Shown here piece by piece: positions 1 through 8,837 of a stretch of 64,000 nt of DNA; positions within the stretch are counted from its first letter, which is position 1, and each line of letters begins with the position of its first letter. Made by a program: the position numbers and the translations under genes. The notes under the pieces were generated by a model. The model was not told the origin of the DNA. It searched no databases and saw nothing but the letters and a program-made list of their open reading frames with translations. Origin of the DNA: Bdellovibrionales bacterium (GTDB lineage Bacteria; Bdellovibrionota; UBA1018); NCBI GenBank assembly GCA_016786465.1, contig JAEUWC010000024.1, positions 1 through 64,000 on the forward strand. Direction: 5' to 3'.

Positions 1-2583
1 CAAACGGGTCTAACCCTAAACAGCGATTGTTCGATTTCGGGTACGCCTACGGTGAACCATGTTCCAGGAACGGCTTTTTCAGTGACCCCAAGCAGCTTGG
101 GTGGCGCAACCCAGGCGGGCCTGACCGTGAACATTCGCGTAAACGACATGGCACCGGCCATCAGCTTTTCGCCTTCGTACACTAGAACCGTGGGCGCAAT
201 TGCAGCCATCACCCCAACAGCGGGTGGGGGAACGGTCATCAGCTGTACCAATGCGACGTTGACTGCCGACACGGGTCTGACTTTGAACAGCGACTGTTCA
301 GTCACCGGCACAGCAACGACTGCGATTCCGTCAACACCTTATCTTTTGGTAGCGACTTCAACGGGTGGCTTAACCCAGAACGTGACACTGACGCTGAAGA
401 TCGACAACGTGGCACCGGTTTTGGGTGCTTATGCGAATACGACGCTTTTGGTAAACAGTGGCGCCGGTCTGCCAATCAGCCCCGCTTCGCTGACGGGTGG
501 AACGCCAGTCACCTGTACGGCTTCACCGACTTTGCCAGCCGGAATGTCGATCAATAGCTCGACTTGCGTGATCACCGGAACGCCAACGGCAATTCAAGTC
601 CCTGCCGTTACACATACGATTACGGCTACTGCACTGGGCGGTTTGACTGGTACCAGTACGATTCAGCTTTTGGTGCGCAATACTCCGCCTACGCTCAGTT
701 TCTCGAACGCGCCTTTCACCGGTGGTCAGTTGTGGCGCGTCGGTACAGCCGTGACGAACGCATCAGCGACCACGGGTGGTGGAACCATCACCAATTGTAC
801 GGCAATCGCGAACCCCGATTCCTTACCCGCAGGACTTTCGGTCAATCCTTTGACCTGCGCCATTACTGGAAGTCCGACCACCCGAACCGCTGCGAACGGC
901 GTCGTTCGAATTCGTGCTGAATCTGCGGGCGGCTTTGCTGAAGGGTCTTATGCCGATGCGGACATCACTTTTAAAGTGAACGCCGCACTTCCGACATTCA
1001 CCTACAGTGCACCTTCATCTAGCCCGTACACGATTCGTGTCGGTACTGCTGTGAACGTAACCTTGGGAGCAAACATTACCGGTACGGCCAATACAACCTT
1101 AAGCGGTTGTGCGATGACGGGAACGCCGGCCGGATTGTCAGTCGATGGAACGACCTGTGCGATCAGCGGTACTGCAACGACTTATTCTCCGCTGACGCCA
1201 TATAACGTCAGTTTTAACAACGCGGATGGTGAAAGCGGAAGCACGATCGTTGGTTTATTGATCCAAGACTTGGCACCTTCGATGGTCTATGCGGCGTCTT
1301 ACACTTGGACGGTCGGAAACGCGGTCAACGTGGCTCCGGCGAATACGGGCGGCACGATTGTCAGTTGTGCGGTTCAAGCGGGCAGCTTGCCTGCCGGCGT
1401 GACCCTGGCGGTGTCAGGAAATTCATGCGCACTTTCAGGTACGCCAACTGCTACGGATGCAACGGCATCGATGACGATTCGTGCGACGGCTCAGGGTGGA
1501 TTGTATTCCGATTACACCTTCGATCGTACGGTGGATTATCCGACTCCGACGGTGACTTCGGTTAGCCCAAAAATGGGTCTGTCCGCTGGCGGTACAGCAA
1601 TCACCATCACCGGTACCGGTTTCTATGCGGGCGCTAGTGTGAACCTAGAAGTTTCGGCAACGCCTTCGGCCTGCGCAAGCATCACGGTTGTGAACCCAAC
1701 GACCATTACGTGCACGACTCCGGCAAACCCAGGTGGCGCTGCAGTTGTCAGCGTGGCCGATATCAAAGTCACCAATGCCGGTCCGACGGCAACGGGTACC
1801 TTGGCCAGCGGATTCTATTACCTAGGTGCTCCGTCACTTTGGCTGCGTGCAGATGCGGGCGTGACTTTGACTGCAAGCAAGGTTTCTACCTGGGCCGACC
1901 AATCGGGTAACGCGAACGATGCGACTCAAGCGACTGCAGCCGATCGTCCAATTGTGACGACCGGTTTCGGTACGAACAATTCGGATGCGATTTCGTTTGA
2001 CGGAAGTTCTGACTTCTTGACCTTGGCAGGATTGGGAATGGCCAACAACATCGCAGGTGCGACTGTCGCGATGGCTCAGCGTCACGGTTCAGTTCCAGCT
2101 TCGACCACTCAGACCTTCTTGGGCATTTCGGCAAACGGCGCTACGGGTGGAACGGGTACTTATCGCTTGAACTTCCGCGCAATTTCAGATGCCGGAGCAA
2201 CCGGATGTCAGAATGCGCTTCAATCGGACACCGATGACAACGGTGCAGGCGCGTCGATCACCCCAGCTGTCGGTCCTACTGTGCTTTATGGTTCGAATTT
2301 TGCGCATGTGACTCGCGCGAACTTCGCAAACGCCGCAGGCGCTGACGAAATGCTGGTGAAGTCGTCCGGTGTTGCTGAAGCGACGAACACGACCTTGACC
2401 TTTGCAGCGAACGCGACCAACGCCACGAACTCGGCGGCCATTAACTTAGGACGTCGCACGAACGGCAGCCAGTTCTACAATGGTGACATCGCCGAAGTCT
2501 TGTTCTACGGGCGCAAGGTCACCGATGCCGAACGTGACGTGCTGATGCAGTACTACAACGCTCGCTACGGTACGGCGCTATAA
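1..2583 (+). CDS. 3' part of giant Ig-like/IPT repeat surface protein with C-terminal LamG-like domain
   Basis: The reading frame is open to the left edge of the window: codons 1-51 continue the same repeat pattern, so this is the 3' part of a longer gene and the GTG at 52 is not the true start. The visible ~860 residues hold about six repeats of ~90 residues with the recurring pattern GGT..sC..sLPaGLsv...tCaIsGTPT, typical of putative-Ig (He_PIG) domains. One IPT/TIG-like domain follows (about nt 1540-1830; motif GGTAITITGTGF). The last ~250 residues (nt 1825-2580) look like a concanavalin/LamG-type sandwich: WLRADAG, WADQSGNANDA, DIAEVLFYGR. Paired cysteines recur inside the repeats. Such proteins are usually secreted or surface anchored and act in adhesion or binding; this role is inferred. 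The substrate is unknown and the N-terminus, including any signal peptide, lies outside the window. Confidence 0.8.
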   Translation, partial: QTGLTLNSDCSISGTPTVNHVPGTAFSVTPSSLGGATQAGLTVNIRVNDMAPAISFSPSYTRTVGAIAAITPTAGGGTVISCTNATLTADTGLTLNSDCSVTGTATTAIPSTPYLLVATSTGGLTQNVTLTLKIDNVAPVLGAYANTTLLVNSGAGLPISPASLTGGTPVTCTASPTLPAGMSINSSTCVITGTPTAIQVPAVTHTITATALGGLTGTSTIQLLVRNTPPTLSFSNAPFTGGQLWRVGTAVTNASATTGGGTITNCTAIANPDSLPAGLSVNPLTCAITGSPTTRTAANGVVRIRAESAGGFAEGSYADADITFKVNAALPTFTYSAPSSSPYTIRVGTAVNVTLGANITGTANTTLSGCAMTGTPAGLSVDGTTCAISGTATTYSPLTPYNVSFNNADGESGSTIVGLLIQDLAPSMVYAASYTWTVGNAVNVAPANTGGTIVSCAVQAGSLPAGVTLAVSGNSCALSGTPTATDATASMTIRATAQGGLYSDYTFDRTVDYPTPTVTSVSPKMGLSAGGTAITITGTGFYAGASVNLEVSATPSACASITVVNPTTITCTTPANPGGAAVVSVADIKVTNAGPTATGTLASGFYYLGAPSLWLRADAGVTLTASKVSTWADQSGNANDATQATAADRPIVTTGFGTNNSDAISFDGSSDFLTLAGLGMANNIAGATVAMAQRHGSVPASTTQTFLGISANGATGGTGTYRLNFRAISDAGATGCQNALQSDTDDNGAGASITPAVGPTVLYGSNFAHVTRANFANAAGADEMLVKSSGVAEATNTTLTFAANATNATNSAAINLGRRTNGSQFYNGDIAEVLFYGRKVTDAERDVLMQYYNARYGTAL

Positions 2584-2609
2584 AGGTGCCTGCCCCTTTA
2601 TAAGTCCGG

Positions 2610-3383
2610 TTATCGGTCGATTCGAAAGCCCAATAAGATTCCGCCTTGGATCATCGGCAGTTGATTCGACCCGAAGCTACCTGCGACGTACGCAGGTTCG
2701 ATTCTCCAAAACATCGATTCGTTTTCATATTGGTAGGAAAGGCTGGCCCCGTACTGGGTGAAGCTTCCCGTTTCAAACTGCGAAGTGCCCGATAAGCTTC
2801 CTAGGCGTAAGAACGGATTCACGCCGAACTGGTGGTAGCGCCATACGCGGTACCCCAGTGGCACCGCGATTTGAGCCAGAAAATACGAATAGTCGTCCGT
2901 TGTGCCGGAAGGCCCCGACAGTTTCCCCCAGATGCCGCCAGCTGAAATCGCAAAAGCGCCCGCAAACTGTCGACGATCGACCTGGTCGGACGCACGACCT
3001 TCAAATTGATACTTGTAGCCGACCATGGGCGGCGAATACGTGGCCAGATGGATAAAAAGATCAGACGATTCGCTTAAAGGAATCGAATAGCCCAAAGTGA
3101 ATCTTGGGGCAGCCATCGAAAGAACTTCATTTCCATCTGCGTCGCGCGTGGTTTCTTCCCAAAATGAAGATCCTGCCTGCGCCGAAAGGTCGATTTGTCC
3201 GCGCCGATTGGGCCCAAGCGCTTCAGGCGTCAGCATCGGAGACGATGGCAGGTAGGGCGTCGCACATCCTTGGATCCCGATTGCGGCCCAAAGGATTCCA
3301 CAAACTTTCGCAATGATCCGATTCCGCAATGAATTGCGCTGTGCGACACGCAACCTAGGTTCTAGGATTAGGATTGGACCCAT
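2610..3383 (-). CDS. Predicted outer-membrane lipoprotein/porin-like protein
   Basis: A protein of up to 257 residues. Its N-terminal hydrophobic stretch ends in a lipobox-like IQGC, so it is probably a lipoprotein. The body is rich in alternating aromatic/polar segments ending GILLGFRIDR, suggestive of an outer-membrane beta-barrel. I do not recognise the family. The ATG at 3383 gives an unusually long n-region; a TTG at 3329 would give a normal signal peptide starting at LRNRIIAK. Neither start has a clear ribosome-binding site, so the start is uncertain. It is divergent from the RND pump, whose start lies 29 nt away (83 nt from the TTG), so a shared regulatory region is possible. It converges on the repeat protein with a 26-nt gap. 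Confidence 0.6.
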   Translation of the reverse strand: MGPILILEPRLRVAQRNSLRNRIIAKVCGILWAAIGIQGCATPYLPSSPMLTPEALGPNRRGQIDLSAQAGSSFWEETTRDADGNEVLSMAAPRFTLGYSIPLSESSDLFIHLATYSPPMVGYKYQFEGRASDQVDRRQFAGAFAISAGGIWGKLSGPSGTTDDYSYFLAQIAVPLGYRVWRYHQFGVNPFLRLGSLSGTSQFETGSFTQYGASLSYQYENESMFWRIEPAYVAGSFGSNQLPMIQGGILLGFRIDR

Positions 3384-3412
3384 ATTGGGGATTCTGCCAT
3401 AAAAAAGGTCCT

Positions 3413-6400
3413 ATGAGCTCGCTAGCTGATATTTCCGTCCGACGCCCGGTCTTTGCGTGGATGCTGATGGCCGCACTGATCATCTTTGGTAGTGTGGCGT
3501 TTTCGCGCATGGGGGTCAGTCTTCTTCCCGACGTCGATTTTCCTGTCGTCAACATCAACGCAAGCTTAAGCGGTGCTTCACCCCAAGTGATCGAAGCGAA
3601 CGTCATTGACCCAATCGAAGGCGCGATCATGACGGTTCAAGGTGTGACCGGCGTGACGGCCAACGCGCGCCAGGGGTCGGCGAATATCACGGTTGAATTC
3701 GGGCTAGATAAAGACATTGATCTTGCTGTTCAAGAAATTCAAAACGCCGTTTCGCGCATCCAGCGCATGCTTCCACGCGACATGGACCCTGTGTCGGTGC
3801 AAAAAACCAATCCGGAAGATCAACCGATCATTTGGGTTGCCGTCAGCTCGGAAACTTGGGGTGATCGCGAACTGATGACTTACGTGCGGGATCAACTGAT
3901 CGATCGATTTACTACGATCAGCGGTGTCGCCGAAGTCTTCATGGGGGGGTACGTCGATCCCAACCTTCGCGTCTGGGTTTCGTCTGAAAAACTGAATCGG
4001 TACGCTTTGACGATTCAGGACGTGATCGGAGCCATCGCGCAGGAACATTCTGAAAGGCCTTCGGGACGAATCGAAACTTCGGATCGGGAATTTAACGTCC
4101 GCACGATGGGCGAAGCCTTGACGCCTGAAGAATTCGGAAAAATTTCAATCAATCGCCGAGGTGGCGCGCCGAATTTCAAGCCGATTTCGATCAGTGAAGT
4201 GGCTCGTGTCGAAGACGGACTGGCGGACGTGCGGCGTCGATCCAAATCCAACGGAAAGCCCGCAGTCGGGCTTGGGATTCGCAAGCAACGTGGTTCAAAC
4301 GCAGTGGATGTTGCCAAGGCTGTGAAAAAGAAAATGGCTGAAGTTCAAAAGCAGCTTCCGCCTGGAATTACCATGGCGGTTCGAGCGGATCAGACCAAGT
4401 TTATCGAAGAAGCCAATTCGGAAATGATCTTTACGCTGATTCTTTCGGTGCTTCTGACCGCAGTCGTGATGTGGCTTTTTCTGGGGTCGTGGTCGGCGAC
4501 TTTAAACGTGGTCTTGGCCATTCCAACATCCGTCATCGGATCCTTCATCGTTTTAGGGACATTGGGATTCACGATCAATACTTTCACCATTTTAGGATTG
4601 TCCCTGGCTGTGGGAATCGTCGTTGATGATGCGATCATGGTTTTGGAAAACATGGTTCGTCACCGCGAAATGGGAAAATCCCGTTTCCGAGCTGCACTGG
4701 ATGGCGCCAATGAAATCACTTTCGCGGCTTTAGCAGCGACGATTGCGATCATGGCGATCTTTCTTCCGGTCGCATTCATGAAGGGTGTTGTCGGCAAATT
4801 TCTGTTCCAGTTTGGGATTACTCTTTCAGTCGCCGTCGCGCTTTCCTATCTAGAAGCGGTGACGCTGACACCGATGCGCGCGTCGCAAAGTCTGGACGTG
4901 GTTCATCGGACGTCGAAATTAGGTAGGTTTGTCGAAGGATTCTTTAAGGGCGCTGAAGAATTGTACGCACAGGTTTTGAAGTGGGTCCTAGCGCATCCCA
5001 ATCGCGTGTTTTTCGGATCCGTTTTGTTTTTCGTATTAAGCCTTTTCATCAATTCATTTTTGAAAAAAGAAATGGTTCCCGCGCAGGATCAAGGGCAGCT
5101 GATGGTTCGCATTCAAGCGCCAGTCGGTTCTTCGATCGATTACACGGATCGCCGCTTCAAAGAAGTCGAAGCCGAAATCGCGAAATTTGGCGAAATTAGT
5201 GGATATTTCGGCGCCATCGGCGGTTTTGGGGGTGGCGACGTTGACACTGCGGTTATGTTCCTGACTTTGAAAGAACCGCATCACCGTCCGGTGGACCCAG
5301 TCAAAAAGAAACGCCTGACCCAGCAGGAATTTCAGGTCAAGCTTCGTGAAAACTTAGTCAAACTGAAAGACCTTCGCGTGGTCATTCAAGATCTTTCGCT
5401 GTCCGGTTTTAGCGGGGGCCGGGGCTTTCCGATTGAATTCACCATTCGAGGACCAGACTGGGAAAAGCTGATCGAATATTCCAAAGACATCGTGAATGCG
5501 ATGAATGAATCCAAAAAGTTTGCTGACGTGGATTCGAATTACCGCGAAGGCATGCCCGAAGTTCAAGTTCTACCTGATCGGGACCGAGCGCGGATGCGCG
5601 GAATCAGCATTTCTGAAATTGATGAAACCATCAATGCGATGGTGGGTGGCACGGTCGCCGGCCGCTTTTCCAAAGGGGGGCGCCGTTATGATATTCGCGT
5701 CCGCCTGGAAAAAGAAGAACGATCCAAGGCCGACGACATTCGACGTATTCAGGTCAGAAACAACCGCGGCGAATTGATCCCGATTTCAGAAGTAACGAAA
5801 GTCACTGAAACCAAAACGGCTCAGGCCATTTTCAGAAAGGACCGCGAAAGGTCGATCACCATTACATCCAACGTTCCGCCTAAAGCGTCGCAGGCGGAAC
5901 TGATGGATTGGATTTTAAAAACAGGCGCCGAAAAACTTCCGGCTGGATACCGCCTGATTCCCAGCGGTAGCGCGCAAACCTTCAAGGAATCCTTCCAAAG
6001 TCTGATCTTCGCATTGGGATTGGGACTTGTTGTCTCGTATATGGTCCTGGCTTCGCAATTCAACAGTTTCATTCACCCAGTCACAGTCCTGGTCGCACTT
6101 CCATTTTCTATTTCCGGTGCCTTCCTGGCGCTCTGGATGGGAGGACAGTCGATGAACATTTATTCGATGATCGGTCTGATTCTTCTGATGGGAATCGTGA
6201 AAAAGAACTCGATTCTCTTGGTCGACTTCGCGCAAAAGATTCGTGACGATGCGCGTGCCGACAAAAAAGAAGTTTCTCCGAAAGAAGCGATGCTGCAGGC
6301 CGGCCCGCTCCGCCTTCGTGCCATTTTGATGACATCGATTGCTACGATCGCCGGGGCCATTCCTCCGGCACTTGCAATCGGTCCGGGTGCCGAGAGCCGA

Positions 6401-6523
6401 GTTCCAATGGCATTGGCGGTCCTTGGAGGGGTCATTGTCTCGACGATTCTGACCTTGTTCGTGGTGCCTGTAGTCTTCAATTTCTTTGGCCGCTTTCAAC
6501 GCGCAGCCCAAATTGAAGAGTAG
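3413..6523 (+). CDS. RND-family efflux transporter (AcrB/MexB-like inner-membrane pump)
   Basis: A 1036-residue protein, the normal length for hydrophobe/amphiphile RND pumps. It starts ADISVRRPVFAWM, the conserved cytoplasmic N-terminus, followed by TM1 and the first periplasmic loop (LLPDVDFPVV). The central helices carry GLSLAVGIVVDDAIMVLEN, with the two adjacent Asp of the proton-relay helix. The C-terminal half repeats the fold, with GLILLMGIVKKNSILLVDF containing the conserved Lys region. It should export lipophilic compounds by proton antiport across the envelope. I chose ATG 3413 because AAAAAAGG lies just upstream and the family N-terminus begins there; the frame extends 13 codons further to an ATG at 3374. 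No periplasmic adaptor or TolC-like channel gene is adjacent, so partners must be encoded elsewhere. Confidence 0.93.
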   Translation: MSSLADISVRRPVFAWMLMAALIIFGSVAFSRMGVSLLPDVDFPVVNINASLSGASPQVIEANVIDPIEGAIMTVQGVTGVTANARQGSANITVEFGLDKDIDLAVQEIQNAVSRIQRMLPRDMDPVSVQKTNPEDQPIIWVAVSSETWGDRELMTYVRDQLIDRFTTISGVAEVFMGGYVDPNLRVWVSSEKLNRYALTIQDVIGAIAQEHSERPSGRIETSDREFNVRTMGEALTPEEFGKISINRRGGAPNFKPISISEVARVEDGLADVRRRSKSNGKPAVGLGIRKQRGSNAVDVAKAVKKKMAEVQKQLPPGITMAVRADQTKFIEEANSEMIFTLILSVLLTAVVMWLFLGSWSATLNVVLAIPTSVIGSFIVLGTLGFTINTFTILGLSLAVGIVVDDAIMVLENMVRHREMGKSRFRAALDGANEITFAALAATIAIMAIFLPVAFMKGVVGKFLFQFGITLSVAVALSYLEAVTLTPMRASQSLDVVHRTSKLGRFVEGFFKGAEELYAQVLKWVLAHPNRVFFGSVLFFVLSLFINSFLKKEMVPAQDQGQLMVRIQAPVGSSIDYTDRRFKEVEAEIAKFGEISGYFGAIGGFGGGDVDTAVMFLTLKEPHHRPVDPVKKKRLTQQEFQVKLRENLVKLKDLRVVIQDLSLSGFSGGRGFPIEFTIRGPDWEKLIEYSKDIVNAMNESKKFADVDSNYREGMPEVQVLPDRDRARMRGISISEIDETINAMVGGTVAGRFSKGGRRYDIRVRLEKEERSKADDIRRIQVRNNRGELIPISEVTKVTETKTAQAIFRKDRERSITITSNVPPKASQAELMDWILKTGAEKLPAGYRLIPSGSAQTFKESFQSLIFALGLGLVVSYMVLASQFNSFIHPVTVLVALPFSISGAFLALWMGGQSMNIYSMIGLILLMGIVKKNSILLVDFAQKIRDDARADKKEVSPKEAMLQAGPLRLRAILMTSIATIAGAIPPALAIGPGAESRVPMALAVLGGVIVSTILTLFVVPVVFNFFGRFQRAAQIEE

Positions 6524-6594
6524 TTTTGAGGGCTTGTCAGAACCGCTCAAGTCCTTCAAACTTAAGGGATCACAGCAGGGGAGATCTGAAAACC

Positions 6595-7005
6595 ATGGCA
6601 ATGACGGAACTGAAATTTTTGGTGGTGGACGACATGATGACGATGCGAAAAATCGTCTCGCAGCAGCTTCGCGCGATGGGTGTCGTGACCATTGAAGAAG
6701 CCAACGATGGGACGGTCGCTTGGAACAAGATGGAAGAAGCGGCCAAGCTGAATAAACCATTCCAGTTCATTGTCAGCGATTGGAACATGCCTGAAATGAA
6801 GGGCATCGATCTTTTGAAGAAAGCCCGTGCTCATCCGACTTACAAGACCGTCGCGTTCTTGCTGGTCACTGCAGAATCCGAAATGGACCAGGTCAAAGAA
6901 GCCGTCGCAAGTGGCGTCGACAATTATCTGGTGAAGCCCTTCACCCCTCAGTCCTTTCAAGAAAAACTGATGGCCGCGTATCAGCGCCGCTTTCCAGGAA
7001 AATAA
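6595..7005 (+). CDS. CheY-type single-domain response regulator
   Basis: A 136-residue receiver domain with no output domain. The acidic pair D12/D13 (VVDD), the phospho-acceptor D62 in VSDWNMP, T92 (LLVTAES), Y111 and K114 (YLVKPF) are all present, so it should be phosphorylated normally. The closest general type is CheY, which binds the flagellar switch, though a soluble phosphate shuttle is also possible. The start at ATG 6595 is supported by GGGGAG 12 nt upstream; an ATG at 6601 is less well placed. The stop codon is followed directly by the ATG of the STAS-CheX gene (TAAATG), so the two are translationally coupled. No CheA kinase is nearby. Confidence 0.92.
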   Translation: MAMTELKFLVVDDMMTMRKIVSQQLRAMGVVTIEEANDGTVAWNKMEEAAKLNKPFQFIVSDWNMPEMKGIDLLKKARAHPTYKTVAFLLVTAESEMDQVKEAVASGVDNYLVKPFTPQSFQEKLMAAYQRRFPGK

Positions 7006-7842
7006 ATGGCATCTCCAAATTTCGAAATTACCCAAAAAGAACAAGTCACCATCATTAAGTGTCTAAAGGAATTTGGACAATCGGCGGCTGACGAAATTGA
7101 AAATCTTTCGGCCGAATGGTTGAAGAAGCCTTCGAAAATCTACGTTTTTGATTTTCAGGAAGCGGGAAGCGTTTCAAACGTGACCTTCAAGCCCATGGCA
7201 ACTTTGAATCGCTCGCTGAAAAAGGTCGAATCCTTTTTGTTTTCGATCAATGTCAGCAAAGACATCGAACGCCAAATCAAGATGGCGGGCTTGGATGACG
7301 TCTTCAATGTGAAGACCGATCTTTCGGCGGCTATGGCTGGCGCCGGGGTTAAGGTTGCAAAGCCCACCTTGGATGCCAACTTTATCAACCCGTTTATTCA
7401 AAGTACCCAAAAGACGATTCAGACCCAGGCAAATACGCAAGTCAACGCCGGACGGCTTCGTTTGAAGCAACCGGGAGAAGTTTTTGAAACCGACATTGCG
7501 GGCGTGATCAGTTTGACTTCAAACGTCTTTACGGGCGCAATCGCTCTTTGTTTCCCACAGGAAACTTTTCTGGCCATGTATTCCAACATGCTGGGCGAAC
7601 GTCACACCGTAATTACTCCGGAAATCGAAGACGCTGCGGGCGAACTTTTGAACATCATTTTCGGACAAGCCAAGGCCGAACTGAACCAGAACAAGGGTTA
7701 TGTGATTGAGCGAGCCATCCCGACGGTGGTCCGCGGTAAGAACATCAACATTCACCACATGTCGCGCAGTCTTTCGGTCGTGTTGCCGTTTGAAACTTCA
7801 GCTGGAAAGTTTCATATCGAAATTTCTGCAGACTTTGTTTAA
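7006..7842 (+). CDS. STAS-CheX two-domain protein, probable CheY-P phosphatase
   Basis: 278 residues in two parts. Residues ~10-115 have a STAS-like alternating sheet/helix pattern (IYVFDF followed by a helix, then FLFSIN and a C-terminal MAGLDDVF, as in SpoIIAA-type proteins). Residues ~150-278 match the CheX/CheC phosphatase fold: the helix AAGELLNIIFGQAK carries the E-x-x-N signature at E213 and N216, the pair that positions water for dephosphorylating CheY-P. The gene immediately follows the receiver gene, so the likely role is to dephosphorylate that partner. The STAS domain may sense a ligand or dock a partner; that part is inference. The start is fixed by the TAAATG junction. Confidence 0.8.
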   Translation: MASPNFEITQKEQVTIIKCLKEFGQSAADEIENLSAEWLKKPSKIYVFDFQEAGSVSNVTFKPMATLNRSLKKVESFLFSINVSKDIERQIKMAGLDDVFNVKTDLSAAMAGAGVKVAKPTLDANFINPFIQSTQKTIQTQANTQVNAGRLRLKQPGEVFETDIAGVISLTSNVFTGAIALCFPQETFLAMYSNMLGERHTVITPEIEDAAGELLNIIFGQAKAELNQNKGYVIERAIPTVVRGKNINIHHMSRSLSVVLPFETSAGKFHIEISADFV

Positions 7843-7854
7843 GTCCAGGTTCGA

Positions 7855-8262
7855 TCAGTAGCCCGGTGTGGAATACATCTGGTATTCCATCTGGTCGCGG
7901 ACCTGCTTGTAAATCTGATAATTGTAGATCGCAGAAGCACCGATTGGCGGCATCGTGGATGCGCCCATGGGCATCGATCCGTTGTTGTTTAGAAAGTAAA
8001 CCATCTGCTTATAGTTGGGGCGCTGATAACTGTATTCGTCTTCCCAGCCGCCATCCCAGTTTGTGAAATCGTCTTGCATGGGCCACTGGCCAACCATTTC
8101 GCCGTCCATGTAAGGATCGCCGCCAAAGGATGAACCCACAAAGGGGTTGCCGCCGCTCATCGGGTAACAGTTGCCCCAACCGCAGGCCGCAGCCGGTTTT
8201 GTAGAAATCAGCGCCAACGTAAACGCGCCAAAAATGGCAAAAACCCAGTTCAGTCTTTTCAT
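7855..8262 (-). CDS. Small secreted protein rich in Gly, Met and aromatic residues, unknown function
   Basis: A 135-residue exported protein. The start at ATG 8262 gives a clean signal peptide (MKRLNWVFAIFGAFTLALIS, cleavage after AAA) with GAAGGAG 12 nt upstream; the frame continues upstream to 8307 without a better start. The mature part begins CGWGNCYPMSGG, with two close cysteines, then is rich in Gly, Asp, Tyr, Trp and Met (GGWEDEYSYQ, MPMGASTMPPIGAS). It has no recognisable domain and could be a structural or surface component. It converges on the CheX gene with a 12-nt gap. Confidence 0.65.
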   Translation of the reverse strand: MKRLNWVFAIFGAFTLALISTKPAAACGWGNCYPMSGGNPFVGSSFGGDPYMDGEMVGQWPMQDDFTNWDGGWEDEYSYQRPNYKQMVYFLNNNGSMPMGASTMPPIGASAIYNYQIYKQVRDQMEYQMYSTPGY

Positions 8263-8376
8263 AGGCAAACCAACTCCTTCATTTCTCTCTGCCCTTGAAC
8301 ACTTCAAGACATGTGCCGCGATGGTGCTGAAATTAGCTTTTAATTACAAATGGTTATAACCGGGTCCGGATCCAAA

Positions 8377-8433
8377 ACCGCCCAAGAACTAGGGTCGCTG
8401 TCTAAACAATTGACACTCGGCGCTTTGGGCGGT
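8377..8433. promoter_or_regulatory. Perfect 9-bp inverted repeat, candidate operator
   Basis: ACCGCCCAA at 8377-8385 and its exact reverse complement TTGGGCGGT at 8425-8433 bracket the -35 element of the promoter at 8410, with 39 nt between the arms. The right arm reaches into the spacer up to the -10 hexamer. This placement suits a repressor binding two sites or looping. No regulator gene is adjacent, so the protein is unknown. Confidence 0.4.
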
Positions 8434-8438
8434 CTGAT
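8410..8438 (+). promoter_or_regulatory. Sigma-70-like promoter, possibly giving a leaderless mRNA
   Basis: A consensus -35 TTGACA at 8410-8415 is followed after 17 nt by TCTGAT at 8433-8438, which matches four of six positions of the -10 consensus. Transcription would begin about 6-8 nt further on, essentially at the ATG at 8445. No Shine-Dalgarno sequence precedes that ATG, which fits a leaderless transcript. Confidence 0.45.
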
Positions 8439-8444
8439 CTGCAT

Positions 8445-8837
8445 ATGCTTCAAATTTTCGGATGGATAATCGCCGCCTACACAATCACTCAGGTTCAAGC
8501 TCAGTCACAAGTCGTCACAACCGATGCCCTGCTTCTGACGCTTCAGAAGAAATGCAAAAAACTGAAAATGGATCGGGTAAAGAATCCGGCACTTCGGGCG
8601 CAGGCCGATTCGGTTTGTGAAAATTACGAAGATCGCCAAGCCGCCGTGTGGGATAAAATTTGGTACGCAAAGGTCAAAGACGGCAACTGCAAGGCATCTG
8701 GCTTTGACCACAAAAAATTGATGAACATGGGCGATGAATACGTCATGGCTCGTGCGGACGCTTGCTTGGCGAATCAGGCCTATTTCTTCTATCGGGACAA
8801 AAAATACGTGACCAAGACAGGACGTCGGGTTCGATGA
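8445..8837 (+). CDS. Small secreted protein of a two-member paralogous family, unknown function
   Basis: 130 residues with an N-terminal signal peptide (MLQIFGWIIAAYTITQVQAQ). The C-terminal half carries the pattern C-x3-GF-x5-M-x2-GD-x-Y-x2-ARA-x-AC followed by Y-x-T-x-TGR near the end. The same pattern ends the protein encoded at 41865-42416 on the other strand, so the two are paralogues. Conserved cysteines suggest one or two disulfides after export. It is the first gene of an operon: its stop overlaps the SGNH hydrolase start by 4 nt (ATGA). The start sits at the predicted transcription start. I recognise no domain. Confidence 0.7.
   Translation: MLQIFGWIIAAYTITQVQAQSQVVTTDALLLTLQKKCKKLKMDRVKNPALRAQADSVCENYEDRQAAVWDKIWYAKVKDGNCKASGFDHKKLMNMGDEYVMARADACLANQAYFFYRDKKYVTKTGRRVR

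Noticed and set aside
52-54. GTG as start of the first gene
   Set aside because: The frame continues upstream to base 1 with the same repeat sequence, so the gene is only cut by the window.
1-1830. Repeated DNA blocks in the first gene
   Set aside because: They reflect homologous Ig-like protein domains with diverged DNA, not a mobile or intergenic repeat.
5915-6760. 281-codon open frame on the minus strand
   Set aside because: It lies wholly antisense to the RND pump and receiver genes, whose reading is unambiguous; the translation is Arg/Ser/His-rich without motifs.
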